Made by a program: the position numbers and the translations under genes | The notes under the pieces: model-generated | Databases searched by the model: none | What the model saw: only the letters and a program-made list of their open reading frames with translations | Told to the model about the DNA's origin: nothing | In this document: positions 9,049 through 18,090 of the stretch, one piece after another | Numbering within the stretch: position 1 is the stretch's first letter | Layout: every line of letters starts with the position of its first letter | NCBI GenBank assembly: GCA_029202385.1 | Contig: CP119314.1 | Coordinates: forward strand, 3,846,501 to 3,910,500 | From: Candidatus Sphingomonas phytovorans | GTDB lineage: Bacteria; Pseudomonadota; Alphaproteobacteria; Sphingomonadales; Sphingomonadaceae | Reading direction: 5' to 3' | Length of the DNA stretch: 64,000 bases

Positions 9049-9922
9049 GGTCCCGGTAGCCCGCAGCCTTGGCCGCTTCACGCGGCGCCGTGGCGCGCTG
9101 ATCGCGGGGATGATGGCACTGGCGATCACGGCGATCTTCCTGACCAATGCGTTCGCGCGCGTGCTGCCGGGTTATGTCGGCATCCGGGTGAACAATATCG
9201 GCGGCAACGCCGGCGTGGTCTCTCAGCCTTTGCCGGTCGGCTGGTATTTCGCCCCTCCCGGCACCAACATCTACGAATACCCCGTCTTTACCCGCACCTA
9301 TAGCTGGACTCGTTCGGCGACCGAACAGACCCGGGTCGACGAGGCCTTCAACTTCCAGGACAAGAACGGGCTGGCGCTGTCGGCCGACGTCGCGGTCGCC
9401 TATCATGTGGACGCAAGCCGCGCGCCGATCCTGTTCCAGCGTTATCGCACCGACATGGACGCGATCATCGCGGGGCCGCTGCGCAATGCCATTCGCAACG
9501 CCATTGTCGAGCGCGGCGCGCAGCTTGGCGTCGAGGAGATATATGGCCCGCACAAGAGCGAGCTGATCCAGACGGCGCTGCGCCACGTCCAGGCCTATTT
9601 CGCGCCGGTCGGCCTTCAGGTCGAGCAGCTCTACTGGGCGGGGAATATCGTCGTGCCGGACGCAGTGCTCCAGCAGATCAACGCGAAGATCGCCAACGAA
9701 CAGCAGGCCCTAGCCGCCCAGGCCAATGTCGCGACCGCGCGGGCCGACGCTGAGGCACGGGTCGCCAAGGCGGAAGGCGATGCCAGGGCGATCCAAGTAG
9801 AGGCCCAGGCGATCCGCACCAATCCGGAAATCGTGAACCTTCGCGCGGTCGAGAAATGGGACGGCAAGCTGCCGACCTATACCGGCGCGAGCGCACCCCT
9901 GCCCTTTATCGGGGCGAAGTAG
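9029..9922 (+). CDS. SPFH/Band 7 (prohibitin-like) membrane protein
   Basis: This roughly 297-residue protein has an N-terminal membrane helix (about residues 26-44) followed by an SPFH domain starting at VLPGYVGIRVNNIGG. Its C-terminal helical tail is rich in Ala, Glu and Arg (AQANVATARADAEARVAKAEGDA) and should form a coiled coil. Such proteins build ring-like membrane scaffolds and often regulate membrane proteases or organise microdomains; the partner here is unknown. An ACAGGA sequence sits eight bases before the ATG at 9029, favouring it over an in-frame ATG at 9011. It is coupled to the small membrane protein upstream. Confidence 0.85.
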   Translation: MDDTFDEVPVARSLGRFTRRRGALIAGMMALAITAIFLTNAFARVLPGYVGIRVNNIGGNAGVVSQPLPVGWYFAPPGTNIYEYPVFTRTYSWTRSATEQTRVDEAFNFQDKNGLALSADVAVAYHVDASRAPILFQRYRTDMDAIIAGPLRNAIRNAIVERGAQLGVEEIYGPHKSELIQTALRHVQAYFAPVGLQVEQLYWAGNIVVPDAVLQQINAKIANEQQALAAQANVATARADAEARVAKAEGDARAIQVEAQAIRTNPEIVNLRAVEKWDGKLPTYTGASAPLPFIGAK

Positions 9923-9938
9923 AGGGGCCGCATTTCGC

Positions 9939-9976
9939 CTCCAACTCCCTCTCCCCTGCGGGAGAGGGAGTTGGAG
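9939..9976. repeat. 17-bp perfect hairpin, extragenic palindrome
   Basis: The arms 9939-9955 and 9960-9976 are exact reverse complements (17 bp) around a four-base loop, CTGC. A related, shorter palindrome of the same CCCTCTCCC type follows near 10069-10092. Such elements are typical of extragenic palindromes in sphingomonads. Lying 17 bases after the SPFH stop, it could also act in termination or mRNA protection. Confidence 0.7.
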
Positions 9977-10110
9977 CGAAGCGGCGGGAGGGCGAGGGGG
10001 AGTGAGGTTCGAGATACTCAGTGACGAGTGTCCCCCTCACCCTTCCCACGCCTTCGGCGCGGGCCCCTTCCCTCTCCCACAAGGGGAGAGGGAGGTTGGG
10101 AGAGGAGGTT

Positions 10111-10593
10111 TCAGAGCTCCCGGAACATCACGAAGGCGTCGACGAAGCCATGGGCCGGATGGTCGAACGCGCGCGGCAAGGTGCCGACGATGTCGAAGCC
10201 GAGCGATTGCCAGAGGCGCACCGCCCGGTCGTTGCTGCTCACCACGAAGTTAAACTGAATTGCCCGGAAGCCGCGTAGCCGCGCGTGATCGATCGAATGC
10301 TCCGCCATGCGTCGCGCCAGGCCACGACCCGTTGCCGCAGCATGAGTCATATAGCCGCAATTGGCGACATGCCTGCCGCCACCGGCCTGATTTGCCCTGA
10401 TATAATAGGTACCGAGCACGACACCGTCTTCCTCGGCGACGAAGGTCTCCCTGTCGGGGCCCATCCAATAGGCAATCGCCCCGGCCTCGGCCATGTCGCG
10501 GTCGAGCGCATAGGTTTCGCCGGCCCCGATCACCGGGCCGATGATCGACCAGATGGCAGCGGCATCGTCAGCCCGGGCGGGCCGTATCGACAT
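10111..10593 (-). CDS. GNAT-family N-acetyltransferase
   Basis: This protein of about 160 residues has the GNAT fold. It begins SIRPARADDAAAIWSII, and the acetyl-CoA-binding motif A region reads ATGRGLARRMAEHSIDHAR near residues 87-105. SSNDRAVRLWQSLGFDIVG matches motif B, the usual C-terminal stretch. The substrate is not deducible. A GGGAGG ribosome-binding site lies between the lysK stop and the ATG at 10593, which decides this start over the ATG at 10605 that overlaps the lysK stop. It is the second gene of a lysK-GNAT pair. Confidence 0.85.
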   Translation of the reverse strand: MSIRPARADDAAAIWSIIGPVIGAGETYALDRDMAEAGAIAYWMGPDRETFVAEEDGVVLGTYYIRANQAGGGRHVANCGYMTHAAATGRGLARRMAEHSIDHARLRGFRAIQFNFVVSSNDRAVRLWQSLGFDIVGTLPRAFDHPAHGFVDAFVMFREL

Positions 10594-10604
10594 CGCGCCT
10601 CCCA

Positions 10605-12188
10605 TCAGCGCGCCAGTGCCTCGGCGATCAGCTTGCGGCTGTTCTCGATGCCGTAAAGCGCGATGAAGCTGCCCATGCGCGGGCCCTGGGATGAACCGAG
10701 CAGCGTCTCGTAGAGCGCCTTGAACCAGTCGCGCAGAGTCTCGAACCCGCTGGTCTTGCCGATCTCATAGACGATGTTCTGGATGTCCTCGGCGCTCGCC
10801 TCGGGCGGCAATGCGGCGAGATCGGCGTCTAGCCGTTCGAGCGCGGCGACCTCCACACCCTCGGGCGCGCGGCGCTGAAGCGTGGGCGCGACGAAATCGC
10901 GACCATAAGCGAGCGCATGGCCGATCAGCCGGTCGAGCTCGGGATAAGCCTCGGGCGTGGCGTCAGGCACATAGTTGGAGAGATAGCTCCATACCTGTTC
11001 CCTGGTCGCATCCCCCATCACGCTGACGAGATTGAGCAACAGCCCGAAGGTGACCGGCAATTCGCCCGTCGGCAGCTTGCCGTCATGGATGTGATGGACC
11101 GGGTTGCCGAGCTTCTCCTTCAGTTCCTGCCCGGCATAATTGCCGCGGAACTGCCAATATTCGTCCACCGCGCGCGGGATGACGCCCATGTGAAGCGACT
11201 TGGCCTTTTTCGGCTCGCGATAGATGTAGAAGGCGAGGCTCTCCTCAGGCCCGTAAGTCAGCCACTCGTCGAGGCTGAGCCCGTTGCCCTTCGACTTGGA
11301 AATCTTCTCGCCCTTTTCGTCGAGGAACATCTCATAGGTGAGTCCCTCGGGCGGGCGGGCGCCGAGCACGCGCGTGATCTTCGACGCCTGGGTGACGCTG
11401 TCGATCAGGTCCTTGCCCGACATCTCGTAGTCGACCTGAAGCGCGGTCCAGCGCATCGCCCAGTCGACCTTCCATTGCAGCTTGGCCATGCCGCCGAGCG
11501 CCGACTGCTCGATCCGGTCGCCCTCATCCATGAAGGCGATGATCCCGGCATCGGCATCGACCACCTCAACCGGCACCTGAAGCACGATGCCCGATTTCGG
11601 GCTGATCGGCAGGATCGGCGAATAGGTCGCGGCACGTTCCGCCCGGAGCGTCGGCAGCATGACATCCATGATCGCCTGGTAGCGCCGGAGGATCAGCTTC
11701 AAGGTCGGGTCGAACCGGCCCGAGGCATATTCAGTGGTCGAGGACAGGAATTCGTAATCGAAGCCATAGCGATCGAGGAAATCGCGCAGCATCGCGTTGT
11801 TGTGATGCGCGAAGCTTTCGAACTTCTCGAACGGATCGGGCACCCTGGTCAGCGGCTTGCCGAGATATTCGGCGAGCATCGCGCGATTGGGGACATTGTC
11901 CGGCACCTTGCGCAGGCCGTCCATGTCGTCGGAAAAGGCCACGAGGCGGGTCGGCATGTCGCTGAGCGCGTGGAAGGCGTTACGCACCATCGTCGTGCGC
12001 AGCACTTCGTTGAAGGTGCCGATATGCGGCAGGCCCGAGGGGCCATAGCCAGTCTCGAACAGCACCGGCGCACCCTGCTTGCCGTCCGGATAGCGTTTCA
12101 GCAGCTTGCGCGCTTCCTCATACGGCCAGGCTTTGGATTCGAGGGCGGCAGACCTGAGGTCGGCGGGGTGGAGTTCGGGTGCAGTCAT
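10605..12188 (-). CDS. lysK: Class I lysyl-tRNA synthetase
   Basis: This 527-residue enzyme charges tRNA-Lys. It belongs to the class I form, found in archaea and alphaproteobacteria, not the common class II LysS. The HIGH-type motif is GPSGLPHIGTFNE near residues 49-61, and the KMSKS loop is KISKSKGN near 283-290; both belong to the class I Rossmann catalytic domain. The C-terminal half is the helical anticodon-binding region. The start at 12188 gives MTAPELHPADLRSAALESKAWPYEEA. The frame stays open to 12830, but that extension crosses a palindromic repeat and is not coding. Confidence 0.95.
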   Translation of the reverse strand: MTAPELHPADLRSAALESKAWPYEEARKLLKRYPDGKQGAPVLFETGYGPSGLPHIGTFNEVLRTTMVRNAFHALSDMPTRLVAFSDDMDGLRKVPDNVPNRAMLAEYLGKPLTRVPDPFEKFESFAHHNNAMLRDFLDRYGFDYEFLSSTTEYASGRFDPTLKLILRRYQAIMDVMLPTLRAERAATYSPILPISPKSGIVLQVPVEVVDADAGIIAFMDEGDRIEQSALGGMAKLQWKVDWAMRWTALQVDYEMSGKDLIDSVTQASKITRVLGARPPEGLTYEMFLDEKGEKISKSKGNGLSLDEWLTYGPEESLAFYIYREPKKAKSLHMGVIPRAVDEYWQFRGNYAGQELKEKLGNPVHHIHDGKLPTGELPVTFGLLLNLVSVMGDATREQVWSYLSNYVPDATPEAYPELDRLIGHALAYGRDFVAPTLQRRAPEGVEVAALERLDADLAALPPEASAEDIQNIVYEIGKTSGFETLRDWFKALYETLLGSSQGPRMGSFIALYGIENSRKLIAEALAR

Positions 12189-12272
12189 GCGGGCGCAGTA
12201 GCGCGGTGGCGGCTGAGCGACAACATAGCCTGATAGCCTGCTTTTCGAGACGCAGCCTTCCGCTTCTATCTC

Positions 12273-12371
12273 CCCCGGCGAAGGCCGGGGCCCAGTTGGG
12301 AAGGCTTGAGTGATTGCGCGCAACGCAAATTCCCAGACGTGCCCCAACCGGGGCCCCGGCCTCCGCCGGGG
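12273..12371. repeat. Inverted repeat element between lysK and the helicase gene
   Basis: A GC-rich arm at 12273-12300 (CCCCGGCGAAGGCCGGGGCC and on) pairs imperfectly with 12342-12371 across a 41-base spacer. The CCCCGGCGAAGGCCGGGGCCC wording is a familiar extragenic palindrome in sphingomonads and other alphaproteobacteria. It separates two divergent genes. Confidence 0.65.
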
Positions 12372-12440
12372 AAGGGAATGGGTGGAAAGTCCCCGAATGC
12401 GACGGGTCGCCGTTGCCAATTCGTTCCATTCGGGCGATGG

Positions 12441-15149
12441 GTGGGCGTGGTCCCACTCCCCTATCCCGCCCTCCACGCAAGCCATAGCGGCATCTGGATC
12501 GCCGATGCCGAGGGCACGCGGCCGATCGGGCGCGGCGAGGCGATCCGGATTGCGGCCGATACGCCGGTGATCGTGCTCAACGCGCCGCTGATCGGGCAGC
12601 GGCTCGGCTATGCCGATCTGTCGGGGCTGGACGTGCTCGAACTGTTCGCCTTTCTCTGCCCGGCGCGCTTCATGGTGCCGACGCCGCGCGGACTGGCGCG
12701 CGAGACCGAGCTTGAGCCGCCGCCCAACGATGCGGACGTCGCCGCATTCCTGCGCGCCGCGACCGCGAAGCTGCTCGACATGCCGGCTGGCGACTGGCCG
12801 GAGCGCGAGGGCGCCTGGACCGCGGCGCAATCGCTATTCCGGCTGCGCTGGACCTGGGCGCCGGTCATCGCCGAGCGGCTACGCAAACCCGCGACCGCCG
12901 AACGCTGGCTGTTCTCGAAGCTACCGGAATGGTCGGAAGGCGCACCGCGACCCGCGCCACGTACCATTTCGCTCGACCCCGAAGAGACCCAGGCAAGGCT
13001 CGCGCGCCTGACCGGCAACGGCGCGGAACAGCGGCCAGGCCAGCGCGCCTTCGCCCAGGCCGCGATGGAGGCGTTCAGCCCGCGCATGGTGCGCGATGAG
13101 CCGAACATGGTGCTGGCCGAGGCAGGCACGGGCATCGGCAAGACGCTTGGCTACCTTGCCCCCGCCTCACTCTGGTCGGAAAAGGCCGGGGGCGCGGTGT
13201 GGGTATCGACCTTCACCAAGGCGTTGCAGCGCCAGCTGGGACATGAAAGCGCGCGGCTGTTCCCCGATCCGGAAATCCGCAAAGCCAGGGTCGTGACGCG
13301 CAAGGGCCGGGAGAATTATCTCTGCCTGCTCAATCTTGAGGATGCCCTGCAGGGCGGGTTCGCCGGGCGCGCGGCAATCCTGGCGCAACTGGTCGCGCGC
13401 TGGGCGGCCTATAGCGCTGACGGCGACATGGTCGGCGGCGACCTGCCCGGCTGGCTGCCGACGCTGTTCCGCCGCAACGGATCGACCGCGCTGACCGACC
13501 GGCGCGGCGAATGCGTCTATGCCGGCTGCCCGCATTACCGGAAATGCTTCATCGAGCGCGCCGCCCGGGCAAGCGCCGAGGCGGATATCGTCATCGCCAA
13601 CCATGCGCTGGTGATGGTCAATGCGGCGCGTGGCCGCGAGCTGGCGACACGGCCGACCCGATACGTATTCGACGAGGGTCACCATATCTTCGACGCGGCG
13701 GATTCGATGTTCTCGACCGCGCTGACCGGGCAGGAGACGATCGAGCTCAGGCGCTGGATCCTCGGCCCCGAATCGGGCGCGCGCGGGCGGCGGCGCGGGC
13801 TGGCGGCGCGGCTTTCCGACGTGGCGAGCTATGACGAAGGCGGCGGAATCGCCATTGCCGACGCGATCAAGGCGGCGGGGACGCTGGCGAGCGACGGGTG
13901 GCTGCAGCGGCTGGGCGAGGGAGCGCCGTTCGGCCCGGTCGAGACCCTGCTCGCGGCGGTGCGCGGGCTGACTTATGCACGCGCCGAGGCGGCGGGCGAT
14001 GCCGGCTATGGCCTGGAAACGGAGCTGGCCGAACCCGATCCGGCCTTGATCGAAGCGGCCGCGCCGGCGGCACAGGCGCTCGATACGCTGGTCCGTCCGC
14101 TCGTCACCCTGGGGCGACGGCTCGAGGCAGTGCTGGCCGAGGCACCCGACTGGATGGACGGCCCCGCCCGCGCGCGGATCGAGGGCGCGATCGCCTCGAT
14201 CGGCTGGCGCGCCGAGACGGTGGCGGCATGGCTCTCCCTGCTCGCCCGGATCGGCGGGCCGGCCACGCCCGACTATGTCGACTGGCTGGCGGTCGACCGG
14301 ATCGAGGGGCGCGAGTACGATATCGGACTTCACCGCCACTGGCTCGACCCGAGCAAGCCGTTCGCCGAAACGGTATTGAAACAGGCGCATGGCGCGCTCG
14401 TCACCTCCGCCACGCTGCGCGGCGGCGGCGACTGGGAGGTGGCCGAGGCGCGGACCGGGGCGCAGCATCTGGTGCGCGGCGCGAGCCGGTTCGAGGCGGT
14501 GAGCCCGTTCGACTATGCGGCGCAGGCCGAGGTGCTGATCGTCACCGATGTGAAGCGCGGCGACATGGGGGCGCTGGCCAACGCCTATGCCCGGCTCGGC
14601 GTCGCCTCGGGCGGGGGCATGCTCGGGCTGTTCACCGCGATCAGGCGGCTGCGCGGGGTGCATGCGCGGATCGCCGACCGGCTCGCCCGGGACGGCCTGC
14701 CGCTCTATGCCCAACATGTCGACCCGATCGACACCGGTACTTTGGTCGATATCTTCCGCGACGACGCCTCCGCCTCGCTGCTCGGCACCGATGCGCTGCG
14801 CGACGGAGTCGATGTGCCGGGCCGGTCGCTGCGGCTGGTGGTGATGGAGGGCGTGCCCTGGCCCAAGCCGACCGTGCTGCATGCCGCGCGACGGCTTGCC
14901 GGGGGCGGCAGCGCCTATGACGACCGAATCGTGCGGGCCCGGCTGGCCCAGGCGTTCGGGCGGCTGATCCGCCGGGCCGACGACCATGGCATCTTCGTCC
15001 TGCTCTCCGCGGCCATGCCGTCGCGGCTGCTCACCGCCTTTCCGCCGGGCGTATCGGTGTCTCGCGTGACCCTGGACGAGGCGGTGCTCCGTGCGGGCCG
15101 TCTTCCTTCCTTCACGAAGGTGGGGCATGAGGCGCGCGAGGAAGCCTGA
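12441..15149 (+). CDS. XPD/DinG-type ATP-dependent DNA helicase
   Basis: This is a superfamily 2 helicase of about 902 residues. Walker A is AEAGTGIGKTLGY and Walker B is the DEGH box in YVFDEGHHIFDA. Between them, four cysteines (YLCLL, GECVYAGC, KCF) are spaced as in the iron-sulfur domain of XPD and DinG. The C-terminal half contains DALRDGVDVPG and an AFGRLIRRADDHG arginine-finger motif (motif VI). The predicted job is unwinding damaged or structured DNA. GTG at 12441 or 12447 is preferred as start because the open frame before it (from 12306) overlaps a palindromic repeat and is proline-rich and non-conserved in style. The start is uncertain by a few codons. Confidence 0.85.
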   Translation: MGVVPLPYPALHASHSGIWIADAEGTRPIGRGEAIRIAADTPVIVLNAPLIGQRLGYADLSGLDVLELFAFLCPARFMVPTPRGLARETELEPPPNDADVAAFLRAATAKLLDMPAGDWPEREGAWTAAQSLFRLRWTWAPVIAERLRKPATAERWLFSKLPEWSEGAPRPAPRTISLDPEETQARLARLTGNGAEQRPGQRAFAQAAMEAFSPRMVRDEPNMVLAEAGTGIGKTLGYLAPASLWSEKAGGAVWVSTFTKALQRQLGHESARLFPDPEIRKARVVTRKGRENYLCLLNLEDALQGGFAGRAAILAQLVARWAAYSADGDMVGGDLPGWLPTLFRRNGSTALTDRRGECVYAGCPHYRKCFIERAARASAEADIVIANHALVMVNAARGRELATRPTRYVFDEGHHIFDAADSMFSTALTGQETIELRRWILGPESGARGRRRGLAARLSDVASYDEGGGIAIADAIKAAGTLASDGWLQRLGEGAPFGPVETLLAAVRGLTYARAEAAGDAGYGLETELAEPDPALIEAAAPAAQALDTLVRPLVTLGRRLEAVLAEAPDWMDGPARARIEGAIASIGWRAETVAAWLSLLARIGGPATPDYVDWLAVDRIEGREYDIGLHRHWLDPSKPFAETVLKQAHGALVTSATLRGGGDWEVAEARTGAQHLVRGASRFEAVSPFDYAAQAEVLIVTDVKRGDMGALANAYARLGVASGGGMLGLFTAIRRLRGVHARIADRLARDGLPLYAQHVDPIDTGTLVDIFRDDASASLLGTDALRDGVDVPGRSLRLVVMEGVPWPKPTVLHAARRLAGGGSAYDDRIVRARLAQAFGRLIRRADDHGIFVLLSAAMPSRLLTAFPPGVSVSRVTLDEAVLRAGRLPSFTKVGHEAREEA

Positions 15150-15166
15150 CGGAGACGCTTGCCGGG

Positions 15167-15709
15167 ATGAAGACGCTGACGCTCCTGCGCCATGCCAAAT
15201 CGGGCTGGGACGATCCGGTGCTGCGCGATTTCGATCGGCCGCTCAACGGCAAGGGCAAGCGCGCGGCCCAGTTGGTCGGGCGCAACTGGCGGACGATGGG
15301 CCTGAAATTCGACCAGGTCGTCGCCTCGCCCGCGGTGCGGGTGATGGAGACGATCGAGCAGGTCGCCACCGGCTATGGCGCCGCGCTGGCGCCCGCCTGG
15401 GACCGGCGAATCTATCTCGCCTCGGCCACGACGCTGCTCGACGTGATCCACGAGTTGCCCGAGGGCGCCGACGACGCGCTGCTGATCGGGCATAATCCGG
15501 GGCTGGAAGATCTGGTGCTGCTGCTGGTACCCGATTCGGACGAGCAGCCGCTGCGCGACGATGTCGAGACCAAGTTTCCGACAGCGAGTACCGCGCAATT
15601 GCGGTTCGCCGTGGAATCATGGCGCGATATCGCGGCGGGCGGTGCGTCGCTGGCGCTGTTCGTGAGGCCCCGCGATCTCGACCCGAGTCTTGGCCCCGAT
15701 CAGGACTGA
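15167..15709 (+). CDS. sixA: SixA-type histidine phosphatase
   Basis: This 180-residue phosphatase of the histidine-phosphatase superfamily has the catalytic RHAKSGWDD motif at residues 8-16 and the second catalytic His in LIGHNPGLEDL. SixA proteins remove phosphate from phosphohistidine in phosphotransfer proteins. The target here is unknown, and the SixA label rests on length and motif spacing. It starts 17 bases after the helicase stop. Its last ten bases overlap the end of the convergent YceD gene. Confidence 0.85.
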   Translation: MKTLTLLRHAKSGWDDPVLRDFDRPLNGKGKRAAQLVGRNWRTMGLKFDQVVASPAVRVMETIEQVATGYGAALAPAWDRRIYLASATTLLDVIHELPEGADDALLIGHNPGLEDLVLLLVPDSDEQPLRDDVETKFPTASTAQLRFAVESWRDIAAGGASLALFVRPRDLDPSLGPDQD

Positions 15710-16239
15710 CCTTTTTCCAGCTTGGCCTTGAGAGCCGCGAGCCCGGCCAGCGCGCCGAGCGGCTTTGCCTCCTCCTCGCTGATCACCCCCGCCTGCTTCA
15801 GCATCGCCGCGGCATTTGGCCCGCGCGGGAAGGGATCGAGCGCAAGCGCCATGGTGTCGGCAGCCGCCTCGCCGAGATCGATCGCGGCGCCGTCGAAGCT
15901 CATCGTATCGAGCGCGTCCTCGCTGAGCTCGACTTCCTCGCCCGCGGGTTCGTCGTCAGCGACGAAGCGCAGCGCGACGGGTTCGTCGACCGAGACGGGA
16001 ATCGGATCGTCGGTAACGACACAGGCCTGCACCACATCCGCCTGGACATTGCCCCGCGCGACAATGCCTGCGGCATCGCGCCGGATGCGGAATCTGCCCT
16101 CGAGCCGGTCGATCGCCTTCAGCCCGAAGCGGACGGCGAGTGCCGCCCGTTCCTCCGCGCTGGCGGAAACCGCGACCTCGCGCTCGCCGTCGCCGATCGC
16201 GTCGATTCGTTCAGGGCGGGAGAATTCGGGAACGCTCAT
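15700..16239 (-). CDS. YceD/DUF177 family protein
   Basis: This 179-residue acidic protein matches the DUF177 (YceD) pattern: an N-terminal EFSRPERID segment, a central RLEGRFRIRRD followed by a cysteine-containing QADVVQACVVTDDPIP, and an acidic stretch ending in LGEAAADTMALALDPFPRGPN. In enterobacteria and plastids the family is linked to 23S rRNA accumulation, and yceD normally precedes rpmF and plsX. Here it follows the CBP3-like chaperone gene with a 4-base ATGA overlap, an arrangement common in alphaproteobacteria. The molecular function is not established. Confidence 0.85.
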   Translation of the reverse strand: MSVPEFSRPERIDAIGDGEREVAVSASAEERAALAVRFGLKAIDRLEGRFRIRRDAAGIVARGNVQADVVQACVVTDDPIPVSVDEPVALRFVADDEPAGEEVELSEDALDTMSFDGAAIDLGEAAADTMALALDPFPRGPNAAAMLKQAGVISEEEAKPLGALAGLAALKAKLEKGQS

Positions 16240-16742
16240 GGCAGGGTTCCCGCGAGCAGCGATGCCGTCGGCGTGGCGGCGAGCGAATCGCGGAAAGACA
16301 TCAGCGAATCGCGCGCATGGGCCAGCGCCGCCGGACCAGGCGGCGTCCCGCGATAGAGGTTGCGGACCAGCGCAGCGTCGAGCGCGGCGGGAGTCGCCGA
16401 ATCGCGATAAGCGCCCAGCCGGCCGCCGAGCATGCTCATCATCTTGCCGATATGCTTGCCGACGACGATGTCGCCGATGCCGATTTCACGAAGCTGGCCG
16501 TCCATGTCCTCGACGAAACGCTCGGTCAGCTTCGCGCTTGGGCCGGCCGCCACGGGATCGTCCTCGAGCCGGAGCAGCACGAAGGACAGGGCCGTCGCCA
16601 CCATATCGAACCGGCCGTCGATGGTGTCGGGCACCGCGCCCGCCTCGTACCAATGAGGTTCCCGGGCACGCGCGACGATCGCGGTATAGAGCGGCAGCGT
16701 CTCCTCATCCCGGCTACCGAACAGCTTCGCGATCCATTGCAC
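16236..16742 (-). CDS. Ubiquinol-cytochrome c chaperone (CBP3-like) family protein
   Basis: This 168-residue protein resembles the CBP3/UQCC chaperone family: a central RFDMVATALSFVLLRLE helix, then TERFVEDMDGQLREIGIGDIVVGKHIGKMM and a GRLGAYRD stretch. In mitochondria CBP3 helps translate and assemble cytochrome b of complex III. A similar role in the cytoplasmic membrane is likely but inferred. It overlaps yceD by four bases in an operon and diverges from bamE, whose start lies 114 bases away. Confidence 0.8.
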   Translation of the reverse strand: MQWIAKLFGSRDEETLPLYTAIVARAREPHWYEAGAVPDTIDGRFDMVATALSFVLLRLEDDPVAAGPSAKLTERFVEDMDGQLREIGIGDIVVGKHIGKMMSMLGGRLGAYRDSATPAALDAALVRNLYRGTPPGPAALAHARDSLMSFRDSLAATPTASLLAGTLP

Positions 16743-16856
16743 GTCTCAAGGTCTCCCGCGCGTGCCCTTGTTTGGCCGCGTTCATCCGCATATTGAGGCT
16801 GACGGCGCATGATGCAATGCACTCGCGTTGCCGCGCTGGCGTGCCTGGAGAGTATG

Positions 16857-17351
16857 ATGAGTGTGATTTCCGCCCGCTTTCTGATGGGCGCCGCCCTGGG
16901 CCTCGCGACAATCGCCGCCGCTGGCTGCACGCCGCTGCGCGCGCATCAGGGCTATGTGCTTGACGTCGATCTGATCAACTCGGTCCAGCCGGGTGTCGAC
17001 AACCGCCAGTCGGTCCTCCAGGTGCTCGGCAAGCCGAGCTTCGCCAGCCAGTTCAACCAGGGCGAATGGTATTATATCGCCCGCGACACGCGCAATTTCG
17101 CCTATAACAACCCCAAGGTGACCAGCCAGACGACGCTGCGCATCAGCTTCGACGCCAGGGGCAATGTGACCTCCGTGACCCGCACGGGCGCCGAGGAGAT
17201 CGCGAAGATCAGGCCGTCGGGCGAGAAGACGCCGACACTTGGCCGCAAGCGCAGCCTGTTCGACGAGCTGTTCGGCAATATCGGCACGGTTGGCGCGGCG
17301 GGCCTGGGCTCGCCGGGCAGCGGGACTGGCGGCGGACGCGACACCCCGTAA
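16857..17351 (+). CDS. bamE: BamE (SmpA/OmlA) outer-membrane assembly lipoprotein
   Basis: This 164-residue lipoprotein has a signal peptide ending in the lipobox AAAGC (Cys24). The BamE core follows: VQPGVDNRQSVLQVLGKPSFASQF, then NQGEWYYIARDTRNFAYNNPKVTSQTTLRISFD. BamE is an accessory subunit of the BAM complex, which inserts beta-barrel proteins such as TpsB into the outer membrane. A GGAG at 16847-16850 suits ATG 16854 or 16857 better than the upstream in-frame ATG at 16809. The glycine-rich tail after residue 140 is low complexity. Confidence 0.9.
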   Translation: MSVISARFLMGAALGLATIAAAGCTPLRAHQGYVLDVDLINSVQPGVDNRQSVLQVLGKPSFASQFNQGEWYYIARDTRNFAYNNPKVTSQTTLRISFDARGNVTSVTRTGAEEIAKIRPSGEKTPTLGRKRSLFDELFGNIGTVGAAGLGSPGSGTGGGRDTP

Positions 17352-17513
17352 TCGTCGCCACGAATCGCGGTGGCGCGGCGGAAGGCCGTCGCCCATGCGT
17401 CATTCTTTCTATCACCTGACTGGCTGGTTCGCGCCCCGTTCAGCGCGAGCCGGCGACAAGGAGGGGCCGCGGCGCCTTTTCAGGCGCCTCCGGGAGAAGA
17501 TGGAGAATCGACG

Positions 17514-18020
17514 ATGCGTAAACTAATCATCCTGACGCTGATGGCCGCCACGGTCCTGCCGACCACGGCCATGGCGCAGTCGAACCGCGAGGTCCGCCAG
17601 GACCGGCGCGACCTGCGCGAGGAGCAGCGCGAGCTAGACCAGGCGCGCCGCCATGGCGACCGCCGCGACATTCGCGACGAGCGCCGCGACGTCCGCGACG
17701 CCCGGCAGGAGCTGCGCGAGGACATTCGCGACCGCGACCGCCGCTGGGGCCGCAACGACTGGAGCGGCTGGCGCGACCGGAATCGCTCGCTGTACGCACG
17801 CGGCAACTGGAACGCGCCGTTCCGCTATTACGCGTTCCGCCCCGGCGTGCGCATCGCGCCGAGCTATTACGGGCCACGCTATTTCATCGCCGATCCGTGG
17901 CGCTATCGCCTGCCGCAAGTGGGGTATAACCAGCGCTGGGTGAGGCATTATAACGACGTGCTGCTGATCGACACGCGTCGCGGCGTCGTGGTCGACGTGA
18001 TCCGCAACTTCTACTGGTAA
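17514..18020 (+). CDS. RcnB-like periplasmic protein
   Basis: This 168-residue exported protein has a signal peptide cleaved near AMA-QSN (residue 22). A highly charged helical stretch follows, made of repeated RRD/RQ units (about residues 25-80). Its C-terminal domain reads RWVRHYNDVLLIDTRRGVVVDVI, the signature of the RcnB family. RcnB modulates nickel/cobalt efflux in E. coli, but family members in sphingomonads are numerous and mostly uncharacterised. No metal transporter gene adjoins it, so a metal role is only a possibility. A GGAG precedes the ATG at 17514, and a strong terminator follows. Confidence 0.8.
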   Translation: MRKLIILTLMAATVLPTTAMAQSNREVRQDRRDLREEQRELDQARRHGDRRDIRDERRDVRDARQELREDIRDRDRRWGRNDWSGWRDRNRSLYARGNWNAPFRYYAFRPGVRIAPSYYGPRYFIADPWRYRLPQVGYNQRWVRHYNDVLLIDTRRGVVVDVIRNFYW

Positions 18021-18052
18021 CCGCACGGGCGGCAATGCCGTCCCGCGCCATG

Positions 18053-18086
18053 GCCGCGTCCGCACCCAGCGGGCGCGGCTTTTTTT
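18053..18086 (+). terminator. Rho-independent terminator after the RcnB-like gene
   Basis: An 11-bp stem, 18053-18063 with 18069-18079 and one G-T pair, has a five-base loop and is followed by seven T (18080-18086). It lies 32 bases past the stop codon and just before the convergent pbpC stop. Confidence 0.9.
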
Positions 18087-18090
18087 ATCT

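Noticed and set aside
12306-12440. N-terminal extension of the helicase frame
   Set aside because: Overlaps an extragenic palindrome and reads as proline-rich, non-conserved sequence; GTG at 12441 or 12447 is the likelier start.
13167-15128. Reverse open frame (about 653 codons) opposite the XPD/DinG-type helicase
   Set aside because: Shadow frame; the forward strand holds all helicase motifs in order.
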